Source: Anaerovibrio lipolyticus DSM 3074 (GTDB lineage: Bacteria > Bacillota > Negativicutes > Selenomonadales > Selenomonadaceae). Taken from it: a stretch of 64,000 nucleotides of DNA. This document shows, one piece after another, positions 45,152-55,370 of this stretch (position 1 is the stretch's first letter; each line of letters opens with the position of its first letter). The DNA is taken from positions 124,001 to 188,000 of the forward strand of contig NZ_FQYW01000003.1 in assembly GCF_900141865.1 (NCBI RefSeq), read 5' to 3'. A program made the position numbers and the translations under genes. A model generated the notes under the pieces. The model did not search any database and had not been told where the DNA came from. It worked only from the letters and a program-made list of their open reading frames with translations.

Positions 45152-45207
45152 TTTTTTCGCCCCTTATAAAAAATTCAAAACTTTTATTTAATAATATCAT
45201 AGAATAA

Positions 45208-45236
45208 TTGAATTTCGTATGAAATTATGTTATTAT
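45208..45236 (+). promoter_or_regulatory. Promoter of the leader/small RNA candidate
   Basis: TTGAAT (45208-45213), a 17-base spacer and TATTAT (45231-45236). Confidence 0.55.
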
Positions 45237-45242
45237 CATTTT

Positions 45243-45335
45243 GGGTGAACACTGTGGGGACAGTGTTTTGGTGGAAATAGGTAGATGGCATGAAACGGGT
45301 AGCGTTCGGTAGCTGCCCGTTTTGTGTTTTCGTTA
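45243..45335 (+). ncRNA. Candidate structured small RNA or leader
   Basis: Just after the promoter comes a hairpin AACACTG-TGGGGA-CAGTGTT (45248-45267), a G/A-rich single-stranded segment (GGTGGAAATAGGTAGATGG), then a 10-bp hairpin AACGGGTAGC/GCTGCCCGTT (45294-45321) followed by TTGTGTTTTCG, which looks like a terminator. The transcript would be about 90 nt and end before the guanylate-kinase-like gene, so it is either a free small RNA or an attenuated leader. It matches no class that I recognise. The other bases in this 301-base gap are AT-rich and hold no gene. Confidence 0.5.
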
Positions 45336-45452
45336 ATATTTTTTTGAAATTAATTTGATTTGCCTCTACTTATTTGTTTTTTTTGTGATAAAATGAATAT
45401 ATAGTATCATAAGAAGTATCGTTTTTTACAGAATGAATTGATGGTGATGTAT

Positions 45453-46022
45453 ATGACCTCGAAAATTTATGCATTAATAGGCCCTCATGCCAGTGGTAAA
45501 TCAACACTCATATCCAGATTGGTTGAGATGGGAGTTCACTACATTCCTGTTTATACCACCAGGGCACCTATGGAATTCGACAAAAATCGTACTACAACCA
45601 AGTTTCTGAGCCAGAGTGACTTTCTCAAACAGGATTGGATAGTGAAGGTCACTTACAAGGGCGATTATTACGGCCTTTTAAAAAATGATGTGCTTGATGC
45701 TCTAAAAACTGAAAAGATTTCTGTTACCATGCTTACCATTAATGGTGTAAAGCAGGTCAGCAAGCTGTTGACCAATAATCTGGAAACAGTATTTATCATG
45801 GTTGACTATGTTACTCTTATTGATCGTATGCTCAAGATGGGACACAACAATGTGGACATGAAGTATCATCTTGAATATGCAGAAAATAATGGTGAGTTTG
45901 ATAACTGGAAAAACACTGATTTTGTTATCAAAAATATTAAGGACCCAGAAAAATCCCTTGATCAGCTTATGGCAATCATGGGACTCATAGGTAAAACCCA
46001 GGTCACCAAAATCAATTCATAA
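45453..46022 (+). CDS. Diverged guanylate-kinase-like P-loop protein
   Basis: A 189-residue protein with a guanylate-kinase fold: P-loop GPHASGKSTL, VYTTRAPMEFD (compare TTRxPRxGE in Gmk) and KGDYYGLLKNDV (compare YYGT). The GMP-binding residues around the second motif are changed, and the usual YxF segment is replaced by TTTKFLSQSDF, so it may not be a housekeeping Gmk. The ATG at 45453, after GGTGATG, is the assumed start; three in-frame ATG codons lie within 15 bases. A terminator follows. Confidence 0.75.
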   Translation: MTSKIYALIGPHASGKSTLISRLVEMGVHYIPVYTTRAPMEFDKNRTTTKFLSQSDFLKQDWIVKVTYKGDYYGLLKNDVLDALKTEKISVTMLTINGVKQVSKLLTNNLETVFIMVDYVTLIDRMLKMGHNNVDMKYHLEYAENNGEFDNWKNTDFVIKNIKDPEKSLDQLMAIMGLIGKTQVTKINS

Positions 46023-46042
46023 TATAGCATTAAAAAAAATAA

Positions 46043-46077
46043 AAGACTGCTCACATCAAAGAGCAGTCTTTTTTATT
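46043..46077 (+). terminator. Terminator after the kinase-like gene
   Basis: GACTGCTC and GAGCAGTC flank an eight-base loop, then TTTTTTATT. A-rich sequence upstream could make it work on the minus strand for htpX too. Confidence 0.88.
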
Positions 46078-46082
46078 GCTTT

Positions 46083-46120
46083 TTTAGTTTATTTTCCCAT
46101 GTTTAGTTTATTTTCCCATG
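46083..46120. repeat. Perfect 19-bp tandem duplication at the htpX stop
   Basis: TTTAGTTTATTTTCCCATG occurs twice in direct tandem. On the coding strand this repeats the codons for Met-Gly-Lys-stop of htpX, so the second copy lies after the stop codon. It looks like a recent slip duplication. Confidence 0.9.
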
Positions 46121-46971
46121 GCAGCTGCCTGCTGACGGAGAAGCTGAATTCTCTCGCTGGTAGCAGGATGAGTGCTGAAAAGTGTGGACAGCTTCATATT
46201 TGAGCCAGCCAAAGGATTAATTATAAACATGTGGGAAGTGGCCGGAGTAGCCTGTTCCATTGGTCTTGCATGCATTGAATAATATTCAATCTTCTGCAGG
46301 GCATCAGCCAAATAATTTGGATTGCCGCAAATTTCTCCCCCTGACTTATCCGCCTCATACTCACGGGAGCGGGAAATAGCCATCTGAATCAGTGCTGCAG
46401 CCAACGGAGCCAATATAATGGTGGCCAAAAGACCAACAATATTACCATTATCGTCATCATCAGAGCTGCTGCCAAAAATCATGGACCATTGGGCAATATT
46501 GGCAATCATGGAAATAACACCGGCAATAGCTGCCGCCACAGTGGAAATCAGAGTATCACGATGCTTAATATGAGAAAGCTCATGGGCAAGAACACCACTT
46601 AACTCCTGCGGAGATAGGGCATTCATAATTCCCGTGGTTACAGCCACAGCTGCATGGGAAGGATTACGGCCAGTGGCAAAGGCATTAGGAATAGCACTAT
46701 TTACAATGCAAACCTTCGGCATTGGAAGCTGTGCATTGGCAGCCAAACCGGCAACCATATTAAACAGCTGTGGAGCCTCCTCCTGGGATATCTCCCTGGC
46801 ACCATACATTTTCAATACCATGGTATCACTGAACCAATAAGTAAAGAAGTTCATACCCAGGGAAATCAGCAGCATAAGCATAGCTCCATGACGTCCTCCA
46901 AAGGCACTGCCGATGGCTATCATAATACCCATAAGCAGGGCCATTAATACTGTTGTTTTTAATGTATTCAT
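46108..46971 (-). CDS. htpX: Zinc metalloprotease HtpX
   Basis: A 287-residue inner-membrane M48 protease for quality control of membrane proteins. Two N-terminal helices, the zinc motif VLAHELSHIKHRD, two further hydrophobic segments and the third ligand Glu in SREYEADKSGGEI are complete. The ATG at 46971 after GAGGTGAA is preferred over a TTG six bases upstream that is too close to the ribosome-binding site. Confidence 0.94.
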   Translation of the reverse strand: MNTLKTTVLMALLMGIMIAIGSAFGGRHGAMLMLLISLGMNFFTYWFSDTMVLKMYGAREISQEEAPQLFNMVAGLAANAQLPMPKVCIVNSAIPNAFATGRNPSHAAVAVTTGIMNALSPQELSGVLAHELSHIKHRDTLISTVAAAIAGVISMIANIAQWSMIFGSSSDDDDNGNIVGLLATIILAPLAAALIQMAISRSREYEADKSGGEICGNPNYLADALQKIEYYSMHARPMEQATPATSHMFIINPLAGSNMKLSTLFSTHPATSERIQLLRQQAAAMGK

Positions 46972-47042
46972 AGTCAATATTCACCTCTTTATGGAGAGTA
47001 TATATCACAATTCTGAAAAATAAATTAAAAAATGTCAAAAAA

Positions 47043-49019
<1,977 letters not shown>

Positions 49020-49035
49020 TTAATTCTCCTCCAAA

Positions 49036-49950
49036 TCAAACATTCTTATGCTTTATGTTCTTATGGTATTTTTTGCCATTTTTCATGGCAAAGCTGTCCA
49101 TAAAATCATATTTAAATTTTTCTATAGTTTTCTGTCTCAACTCCGGAGTCAGCTTATCCGGAGAAACAGATTTATAAAGCATGGTAAGTATGGTAGCCTC
49201 CATGCAATCAGTATTTGTTGAGCTTATCTTTGATGCCAGTATCTGCATCAGTATAATCCGCTGCTCATTTACTTCCTCTGCAGTACAGGGAATAGTTTTT
49301 ACAATATCGCAAAACCTTGCCCATGGTACATCCATAAGGTATCGTCTTATGCTTTTCAGCCTGTCTATATTGGCATTCCGCTTACAGCTGTCACAAAGCT
49401 GATCCTCTGGCGGACACAGGGTATTGCATTTGCTGCAGGGATGCCAATTGGTATTTTTGCGGTATTTTTTTAATTTTTCATCGTTAATCTGGACCTTCAT
49501 AAGAATTTTTCTAAGGTCATCATCCTTTACTCCCTCAAGGTCACGGGATATTTCACTGACATTTTCATCAGAAATATCCATCCTCTGAATTTCCCGGCCC
49601 ATATCAACTTCATTGCCGTTATCATCAACATCAATTTTTTCTGGCTTTATGTTGGTAAATACCAGATCTTCCACCAGATATTCACCCATAAAGCTGTTTA
49701 TTTTATTTTTTATTTCATCCTTCATGTATGAAAGCTGGGTAGACCAAATAGGATGAGATGTATAAAGAAACAGCTTCTTAAATTCCAGCTTCACAGGTGA
49801 TACATTATCAGAAATATGCTTTCCCACAATTTTCGGCCAATAAAACATCATCATGTGGGAAGAAAATTCCTCGCCAATTACCATGGATTTCACAATCTGG
49901 GGAAGTATAATATTCATTTTCTCCAGCTTGCCTTTTCTGGGAGCTGACAT
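49036..49950 (-). CDS. dciA: DciA-like DUF721 protein with zinc-ribbon extension
   Basis: A 304-residue protein in the recF-gyrB interval. The N-terminal domain (about 5-95: LPQIVKSMVIGEEFSSHMMMFYWPKIVGKHISDNVSPVKLEFKKLFLYTSHPIWSTQL) is DUF721, the family of DciA helicase operators that assist DnaB loading in most bacteria. The middle and C-terminal part adds a zinc ribbon (CSKCNTLCPPEDQLCDSC) and a helical tail, much longer than minimal DciA. The ATG at 49950 is only four bases after the recF stop; a GTG 18 bases upstream is less likely. Confidence 0.82.
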   Translation of the reverse strand: MSAPRKGKLEKMNIILPQIVKSMVIGEEFSSHMMMFYWPKIVGKHISDNVSPVKLEFKKLFLYTSHPIWSTQLSYMKDEIKNKINSFMGEYLVEDLVFTNIKPEKIDVDDNGNEVDMGREIQRMDISDENVSEISRDLEGVKDDDLRKILMKVQINDEKLKKYRKNTNWHPCSKCNTLCPPEDQLCDSCKRNANIDRLKSIRRYLMDVPWARFCDIVKTIPCTAEEVNEQRIILMQILASKISSTNTDCMEATILTMLYKSVSPDKLTPELRQKTIEKFKYDFMDSFAMKNGKKYHKNIKHKNV

Positions 49951-49954
49951 GGTA

Positions 49955-51076
49955 TCACATCCTGTCACTTACCTCAACGGTTCCCCCGGACACCTTATAA
50001 AAAACACTATTAGCATCCTCAGGGAAATAAGCCTTATCAGTGGCGGTAATAATGGTCTGTATATGTTCCTTTTTGATAAACTCCAAAAGCTGCTGCCGCC
50101 GGTTCATATCCAGCTCGCTCATAACATCATCCAGAAGCAAAATTGGATATTCGCCCTTTTCTGAACGGATAAATTCCAGCTCTGACAGCTTCATGGACAA
50201 TACACCTGTACGCTGCTGGCCCTGGGAACCGAAGGCCTTCAAATCTATGCCATTTACATAAATCTGAATATCATCACGGTGAGGACCTATACTGGTGGAA
50301 CCACGATATATATCCTCACGTGTTACTTCACGCAACGTCTCATTATACCATAAAATCATTTTTTCATCTATCTTATCCACAACTCCTGTGTATCCCTTGA
50401 CACAGTAAGAAAGAGACAGATTTTCCTCGTTGGTGGAAATTCGCCTCTGCATAAGATTTGCCAGCATATTTAGCTTTTTTACCGTTTCCAGACGCTTGCC
50501 AATTATTTTAATTCCACTGTCCACCAGCTGACTGTCCCACATTTCCAGCATTGATGCCTGGGCCTTTCCATCCCTGATGCTCTTTAGAAGGGTATTTCGC
50601 TGCTGCAATAATCGGTTATATTTTATTAACTCACCATAATAGGCAGGACTGGCCTGGGATATTTCCATATCAAGAAATCTTCTGCGCTCAGAAGGAGCCC
50701 CCTTTATAAGGGTAAGATCCTCAGGAGAAAACAACACCACATTAATGATTCCAATAAGCTCCTTGGCCTTTATTTTACTGCCGTTATGAATAATCTGACG
50801 CCTTTTTTCCCGCTGAAAAATAAATTCCAACTTATTGTCCACACCCATACGCTGAAAATCTATAGATACTAAGCTCCCGAGATGATTCCACATAATAAGG
50901 TCGTTATCAGTATTTGTCCTAAAGGAGCTTCCCATGGAGGCATAGCAAACAGACTCAAGGATATTAGTCTTTCCTTGAGCATTTCTGCCGATAAATATAT
51001 TCGTTCCATCAGATAAATCCAGGGACAGTTCCTCGTAGTTCCTGTATCCCACCAGCTTCAGGTGCTTCAGCTTCAT
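49955..51076 (-). CDS. recF: DNA replication and repair protein RecF
   Basis: A 373-residue SMC-like ATPase that helps RecA load at single-strand gaps. Features are MKLKHLKLVGYRNYEEL, Walker A FIGRNAQGKTNILES, the segment LFSPEDLTLIKGAPSERRRFLD, and the signature and Walker B region GSQGQQRTGVLSMKLSE and PILLLDDVMSELD. It lies six bases after yaaA. Confidence 0.96.
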   Translation of the reverse strand: MKLKHLKLVGYRNYEELSLDLSDGTNIFIGRNAQGKTNILESVCYASMGSSFRTNTDNDLIMWNHLGSLVSIDFQRMGVDNKLEFIFQREKRRQIIHNGSKIKAKELIGIINVVLFSPEDLTLIKGAPSERRRFLDMEISQASPAYYGELIKYNRLLQQRNTLLKSIRDGKAQASMLEMWDSQLVDSGIKIIGKRLETVKKLNMLANLMQRRISTNEENLSLSYCVKGYTGVVDKIDEKMILWYNETLREVTREDIYRGSTSIGPHRDDIQIYVNGIDLKAFGSQGQQRTGVLSMKLSELEFIRSEKGEYPILLLDDVMSELDMNRRQQLLEFIKKEHIQTIITATDKAYFPEDANSVFYKVSGGTVEVSDRM

Positions 51077-51082
51077 GACCTG

Positions 51083-51313
51083 TTATTCTCCCTTGAAAAC
51101 AACCTGCCATGAGCCCATTTCCTTGATTTCTACCACATCACCTTCATGGAGCTTTTTACGGCGGGCCGTTTCCACTTTTCCATTTACCAGAATCATCTCA
51201 TCTTCTATCATGAGCTTCACCTGACCACCGGATTCCAAAACACCGGCCCACTTTAAAAACTGGTCCAGCTGTATCGTTTCAGTATTTACTTCTATTTTTT
51301 CAATATTAGCCAT
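51083..51313 (-). CDS. yaaA: S4-domain RNA-binding protein YaaA
   Basis: A 76-residue S4 domain protein (IQLDQFLKWAGVLESGGQVKLMIEDEMILVNGKVETARRKKLHEGDVV). It always sits between dnaN and recF in Firmicutes and is linked to ribosome assembly in Bacillus. GAGGTA lies before the ATG. Same strand and close spacing imply co-transcription with dnaN and recF. Confidence 0.93.
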   Translation of the reverse strand: MANIEKIEVNTETIQLDQFLKWAGVLESGGQVKLMIEDEMILVNGKVETARRKKLHEGDVVEIKEMGSWQVVFKGE

Positions 51314-51328
51314 AGCTTACCTCTTTGA

Positions 51329-52444
51329 TTACTGGCCCGGAGTACGAACTGGTGTGATGATATAAGTAAAGGATTCGTCATCCAGCATACGAATAGCTGC
51401 AGGGCTCAATGAATTATTAAGTGACATATAGAATTCCTTGGTGTTTATAATCTTCAATACATCAGAAACAAAGTCTGCATTGAAGGAAATAACAATATCA
51501 TCGCCATCAATTTCTGCGGCAATAGATTCATCTGAATTACCGATTTCCGGATTGTCAGAGGTAATGCGAACCATGCCATTGGCAAATTCCATTGTAGCCA
51601 CATTGTAATCATTGGTACGGGAAATAAGAGCAGTTCTGTCCACAACGGAACGGAACTCCTCGGTATTCAGCTTTATTCTGGTACCAAAATCATTTGGCAC
51701 TACCCTGTGATAATCAGGGAACTGACCGTCAATAAGACGAGACGAAATATAGGTATTATCAAATTCAAAGCTAATCTGGTTGGAATTGAAGCTGATATTT
51801 ACAGGGCGTGGCATATCAGAGGACAGCAGCTTATGAATTTCATTCAAAATCTTTGAAGGAATAATCATCTTGCTCTGGCCCTCAAAGTCCTCCAGAACCT
51901 TTGACTGAATAGCCAATCTCTTGGTATCAGTGGAAACCATGACTACAGAAGCATAGTTGAGTTCCAGTAAACAGCCTGTAAATACAGGTCTTGCTTCCTC
52001 ATTGGAGCAGGCAAAGGTGGTTCTCCCAATAAGCTCCTGAAGCACATTATCCATTATAGTAAAGCTCTTATTTGCCTCTAATTTCTTAATAATAGGAAAA
52101 TCGTCGGCAGACATGCTGAGCAAAGTGAAATGGGAACGATTGGAGCGAATATGGGAGATTTTCTCCTGACGGTCATATTCAAATTCTACAGTAACCCCAG
52201 GAAGCTTTCTGATAACCTCCTGAATATATCTGCCAGACAATACAATATTTCCCGGTTCTGAAACCTCAGCTTCTATCTTGGAGATAATGCCAATTTCATA
52301 ATCTGTGGCCTGAAGCTCCAAGGTATTATTCTCTGCTTTTATATATATTCCCGAAAGAATTGGATTCTGAGGCTTTGAGGAAACTGCCTTTGATACGGTT
52401 TGAATTGCCTGGAGTAAATCGTTTTTTTGGCATATAAATTTCAT
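51329..52444 (-). CDS. dnaN: DNA polymerase III beta subunit (sliding clamp)
   Basis: A 371-residue clamp with three related domains. It begins MKFICQKNDLLQAIQTVSKAVSSKPQNPILSGI and ends DDESFTYIITPVRTPGQ, the usual C-terminus (here TPGQ, compare MPMRL in other bacteria). The ATG at 52444 follows AAGGGGTG; an in-frame GTG nine bases upstream is discounted. Confidence 0.97.
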   Translation of the reverse strand: MKFICQKNDLLQAIQTVSKAVSSKPQNPILSGIYIKAENNTLELQATDYEIGIISKIEAEVSEPGNIVLSGRYIQEVIRKLPGVTVEFEYDRQEKISHIRSNRSHFTLLSMSADDFPIIKKLEANKSFTIMDNVLQELIGRTTFACSNEEARPVFTGCLLELNYASVVMVSTDTKRLAIQSKVLEDFEGQSKMIIPSKILNEIHKLLSSDMPRPVNISFNSNQISFEFDNTYISSRLIDGQFPDYHRVVPNDFGTRIKLNTEEFRSVVDRTALISRTNDYNVATMEFANGMVRITSDNPEIGNSDESIAAEIDGDDIVISFNADFVSDVLKIINTKEFYMSLNNSLSPAAIRMLDDESFTYIITPVRTPGQ

Positions 52445-52452
52445 GTTATGCA

Positions 52453-52694
52453 CCCCTTATGTATTTATGATGATTATATATATAAAAAATAGTAGTCGTA
52501 ATAGTAGGGCCTGTGGAAAAGTGGATAAGTGGATGGAGTCTTTGAAAAAAAAGAAAGTCCACATGTTTATAAAAAGTTGATAAAACAGGGAAGGATATCC
52601 ACAATAATCACAGAATAATCCTTCCCTTAATTTTATCTACATTTCTTCTACAGGGAATATACATAGTTATTCACAGAAAATGTGGAATAATTGA
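52453..52694. other. Candidate replication origin (oriC) in the dnaA-dnaN spacer
   Basis: From left to right: an AT-rich tract (about 52458-52489); six in-phase trinucleotides TAG TAG TCG TAA TAG TAG (52490-52507); a GGCC spacer (52508-52511); and two abutting DnaA boxes on the reverse strand, TGTGGAAAA (52512-52520) and AGTGGATAA (52520-52528). This matches the DnaA-trio plus GC spacer plus DnaA-box basal unwinding element described in Bacillus subtilis. Further boxes are at 52595-52603 (one mismatch), 52667-52675 (TTATTCACA) and about 52681-52689. A 9-bp inverted repeat GGGAAGGAT/ATCCTTCCC (52588-52626) frames one box. Confidence 0.8.
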
Positions 52695-54086
52695 TTAAAG
52701 TCTTTCAATGCGTTTGGTAAGTTCCTGTAGAGTATTATCAAGTTTTATATTCTCGCCCTTTTCCTCACTGATCTTGGTGTGGGCATGGAGAACCGTGGTA
52801 TGGTCTCTGCCACCAAAGAATTCACCAATTTGTGGCAGTGAAGAATTGGTCAGCTCGCGGCAAAGATACATGGCAATCTGTCTTGGATAAGCCAGTGCCT
52901 TGGTGCGCTTACTGCTGTTAAGGTCTTCTACCTTAAGGTTGAAGTGGGTTGCCACAACCTCCTGAATAACATCCATGGTGATTTCCTTATTGTGATTTTC
53001 AGGATATACATCCTTTAAGGTATCTGCCACAAGATCGGTTGTGATCTTTTCACCAATAAGCTCGGAGTAGGCAACTACTCTTGTGAGAGCACCCTCCAGC
53101 TCACGGATGTTGTTATCAATGCGGCTGGCTATGTAAACAAGGGCTTCGTTTGGCACATCAATGTGCTCTGCTTCAGTTTTCTTTTTCAGAATGGCAATTC
53201 TTGTTTCCAAATCAGGAGGCTGAATATCTGTCAGCATACCGCCGGCAAAGCGGGAACTAAGACGCTCCTCCAGAGTTTTGATTTCATGTGGAGGTCTATC
53301 TGAGGACAGTACAATCTGCTTGTTGGCCTGATGGAGGGCATTAAAGGTATGGAAGAATTCCTCCTGGGTTCTCTCTTTTTTGGAAAGGAACTGAATATCG
53401 TCAACCATTAATAGGTCAATATTTCTGTATTTCTGTCTGAAAGCCTCAGTGGTATTATCACGAATGGAGTTAATAAGCTCGTTGGTGAACTTCTCAGAAG
53501 TGATATAGAGAACTCTCTTTTCAGGATTATTTTTTAATACCTCATGTCCAATGGCATGCATGAGATGGGTTTTGCCAAGGCCCACACCGCCGTACATGAA
53601 CAGCGGATTGTAGTTTTTACCAGGATTCTTGGCAACAGCCTGAGCAGCGGCATAGGCTATGCGGTTGAAGCTGCCGGCAACAAAGGTATCGAAAATATAA
53701 CGTGGATTCAGTGATGAAGCATCGCCAGGTGCAATCTGACCAGGGGTGTCATAGGCTGCCACAAAGGACGCCTTGCCATCATTGTCATTGAAAAGATTTT
53801 CCACTGGTTCTTCTGGTTCAGGAGCTGCCTTTTCAACAACCTTTATTTCAAAAGAAACATCAGATTTGTTAAGGGTGTTTTTGCAGGCGTCCACAATAAT
53901 CGTCATGTAGCGCTCGTCAATGAATTTTTTAACAATATCATTTGGAGCACTTAAAACAATCACATTATTGTCATAATCCATAGGGCTCAGCATTGATAAC
54001 CAGTTTTCAATTACCTGTGGTGCCAATGTATTCTGAAGCTCAGTGATTATTCTGTCCCAAATTTCATTAAGCTGGTCTTGATTCAT
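52695..54086 (-). CDS. dnaA: Chromosomal replication initiator DnaA
   Basis: A 463-residue AAA+ initiator. Domain I is LNEIWDRIITELQNTLAPQVIENWL; a linker follows; domain III has NPLFMYGGVGLGKTHLMHAIG and LLMVDDIQFLSKKERTQEEFFHTFN; domain IV has the signature YPRQIAMYLCRELTNSSLPQIGEFFGGRDHTTVLHA. The ATG at 54086 after CGAGGAG is chosen; an upstream frame extension of 17 residues has no site. DnaA boxes lie on both sides, so the gene is probably autoregulated. Confidence 0.97.
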   Translation of the reverse strand: MNQDQLNEIWDRIITELQNTLAPQVIENWLSMLSPMDYDNNVIVLSAPNDIVKKFIDERYMTIIVDACKNTLNKSDVSFEIKVVEKAAPEPEEPVENLFNDNDGKASFVAAYDTPGQIAPGDASSLNPRYIFDTFVAGSFNRIAYAAAQAVAKNPGKNYNPLFMYGGVGLGKTHLMHAIGHEVLKNNPEKRVLYITSEKFTNELINSIRDNTTEAFRQKYRNIDLLMVDDIQFLSKKERTQEEFFHTFNALHQANKQIVLSSDRPPHEIKTLEERLSSRFAGGMLTDIQPPDLETRIAILKKKTEAEHIDVPNEALVYIASRIDNNIRELEGALTRVVAYSELIGEKITTDLVADTLKDVYPENHNKEITMDVIQEVVATHFNLKVEDLNSSKRTKALAYPRQIAMYLCRELTNSSLPQIGEFFGGRDHTTVLHAHTKISEEKGENIKLDNTLQELTKRIERL

Positions 54087-54129
54087 CTCTAAAATTCTCC
54101 TCGAAAAAATAATCAACAGATAAATAAAT

Positions 54130-54348
54130 TTATCCACATTTGTTAATAAGTATGTGGATAAATCAAGTGTTTGGGTATTTTATGTATTATATTTTTATGA
54201 TTTTCTTCTATATATAATATATCCGAAAAATATAGCTCGGACTCTGTTGATAAGTATATGTGAAATACCTTCATAATAATAGCAGAATATTTTGGAGTTA
54301 TCAACAAAAAATGGTGTATATGTAATTCAAAAGAAGGATTTATCCACA
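54130..54348. promoter_or_regulatory. DnaA boxes and AT-rich region upstream of dnaA
   Basis: The 414-base gap between dnaA and rpmH holds perfect boxes at 54130-54138, 54153-54161 (reverse) and 54340-54348, plus a one-mismatch box at 54298-54306. Between them is a run of A/T-only words (about 54178-54230). This is the second half of the usual bipartite origin and the likely dnaA promoter region. Confidence 0.8.
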
Positions 54349-54387
54349 AAAATATTGACTTATACCCAGTCTGCCTAGTAAAATTTC

Positions 54388-54417
54388 TTGACACTATAAT
54401 AAACGGTGGTCTATAAT
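54388..54417 (+). promoter_or_regulatory. Promoter of rpmH
   Basis: TTGACA (54388-54393), an 18-base spacer and TATAAT (54412-54417), about 84 bases before the start codon. The leader contains no obvious hairpin terminator. Confidence 0.8.
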
Positions 54418-54500
54418 CTTGTTAGTTAAAATCCAAGGACTATGTGTAATTGCGGTTTGACCGAGTATTTTGCTCGTAATAATATAAGGAGGTGCCAACA

Positions 54501-54635
54501 TTGAAGCAGACTTATCAGCCTAACAATCATTGGAAGAAGAAGACTCATGGTTTCCGTGAGCGTATGAAGACTAAGGGTGGCCGTCAGGTTTTAGCAAGAA
54601 GACGTGCTAGAGGCAGAAAGAAGATTTCAGCTTAA
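54501..54635 (+). CDS. rpmH: Large ribosomal subunit protein bL34
   Basis: A 44-residue protein, [20 protein letters not shown] followed by [18 protein letters not shown] and a KKISA end, which is bL34 over its full length. TTG start after an ideal AAGGAGGTG. It begins the rpmH-rnpA-yidD-yidC-jag group, pointing away from dnaA. Confidence 0.97.
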   Translation: MKQTYQPNNHWKKKTHGFRERMKTKGGRQVLARRRARGRKKISA

Positions 54636-54641
54636 TAATAT

Positions 54642-54667
54642 GGTCACTTCGGTGGCCTATTTTTCTC
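54642..54667 (+). terminator. UUCG-loop terminator or attenuator after rpmH
   Basis: GGTCAC and GTGGCC enclose a TTCG tetraloop and are followed by TATTTTTCTCT. It probably lowers readthrough from rpmH into rnpA. Confidence 0.75.
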
Positions 54668-54747
54668 TATAGAACCAGTTATACTCTTTATTTTTATGAG
54701 TTATGTACCTGGTTCTATGTTCTATTTGCTGAAATGAGGATTTTGCC

Positions 54748-55095
54748 ATGTACAAGTTACCTAAAAGTCGGATCCTGCGTCTTAGGAACGATTTTCAAAA
54801 GGTCCACCGTTTTGGGAAATCCTATGCAAACAGGTACTTAGTATTGTATGTCTTCACAGCAAGCGGGCTGGAGGACAAGGTTGGCTTTGCTGCCGGAAAA
54901 AAACTGGGCAATGCAGTAGCGCGTAATAGAGTCAAGCGTCTTATGCGTGAGTGTTACCGGTTGCACCAGCAGGATATAAAGAAGGATGTTTGTATCCTTT
55001 TGGTTGGCAGAAAACCAGCTGTGGAAGTTAAATACAATGTTATCGAAAAGGCTTTTCTCAACTTGGGCAGAAAGGCCGAAATTTTTGGGAGATGA
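54748..55095 (+). CDS. rnpA: Ribonuclease P protein component
   Basis: A 115-residue basic protein that assists the RNase P RNA in tRNA 5' processing. The family motif is GNAVARNRVKRLMRECYR, with VGFAAGKKLG before it. A modest TGAGG lies before the ATG. Confidence 0.96.
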   Translation: MYKLPKSRILRLRNDFQKVHRFGKSYANRYLVLYVFTASGLEDKVGFAAGKKLGNAVARNRVKRLMRECYRLHQQDIKKDVCILLVGRKPAVEVKYNVIEKAFLNLGRKAEIFGR

Positions 55096-55101
55096 GAATA
55101 A

Positions 55102-55314
55102 TTGGTGAAGAAATTCATGTTATTCATGATCGAGTTTTATCGCTCTTATATTTCACCACTTAAGCCGCCTTCCTGTCGCTATGTTCCCACCTGTTCGGAA
55201 TATGCGATGATTGCTATTGAAAAATACGGACCCGTGAAGGGTGGATATCTGGCAATAAAGAGAATTCTTCGTTGTCATCCATTTCATAAAGGTGGATATG
55301 ATCCGGTTCCGTAA
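55102..55314 (+). CDS. yidD: Membrane protein insertion efficiency factor YidD
   Basis: A 70-residue protein with the family core [24 protein letters not shown] and [17 protein letters not shown], containing the three conserved cysteines. The start is TTG 55102 or GTG 55105 after GGGAGATGAG. It helps YidC-dependent insertion. Confidence 0.94.
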   Translation: MVKKFMLFMIEFYRSYISPLKPPSCRYVPTCSEYAMIAIEKYGPVKGGYLAIKRILRCHPFHKGGYDPVP

Positions 55315-55370
55315 AATAGGATTTTATTTTTTTGACAGTTTTTATACTGTAGAAATTAGGATGTGTTAAA

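Noticed and set aside
45243-45335. Signal recognition particle (4.5S) RNA
   Set aside because: The conserved GGUC-GGAA-GGAAGCAGCC domain is absent, so the element was left as an unclassified candidate.
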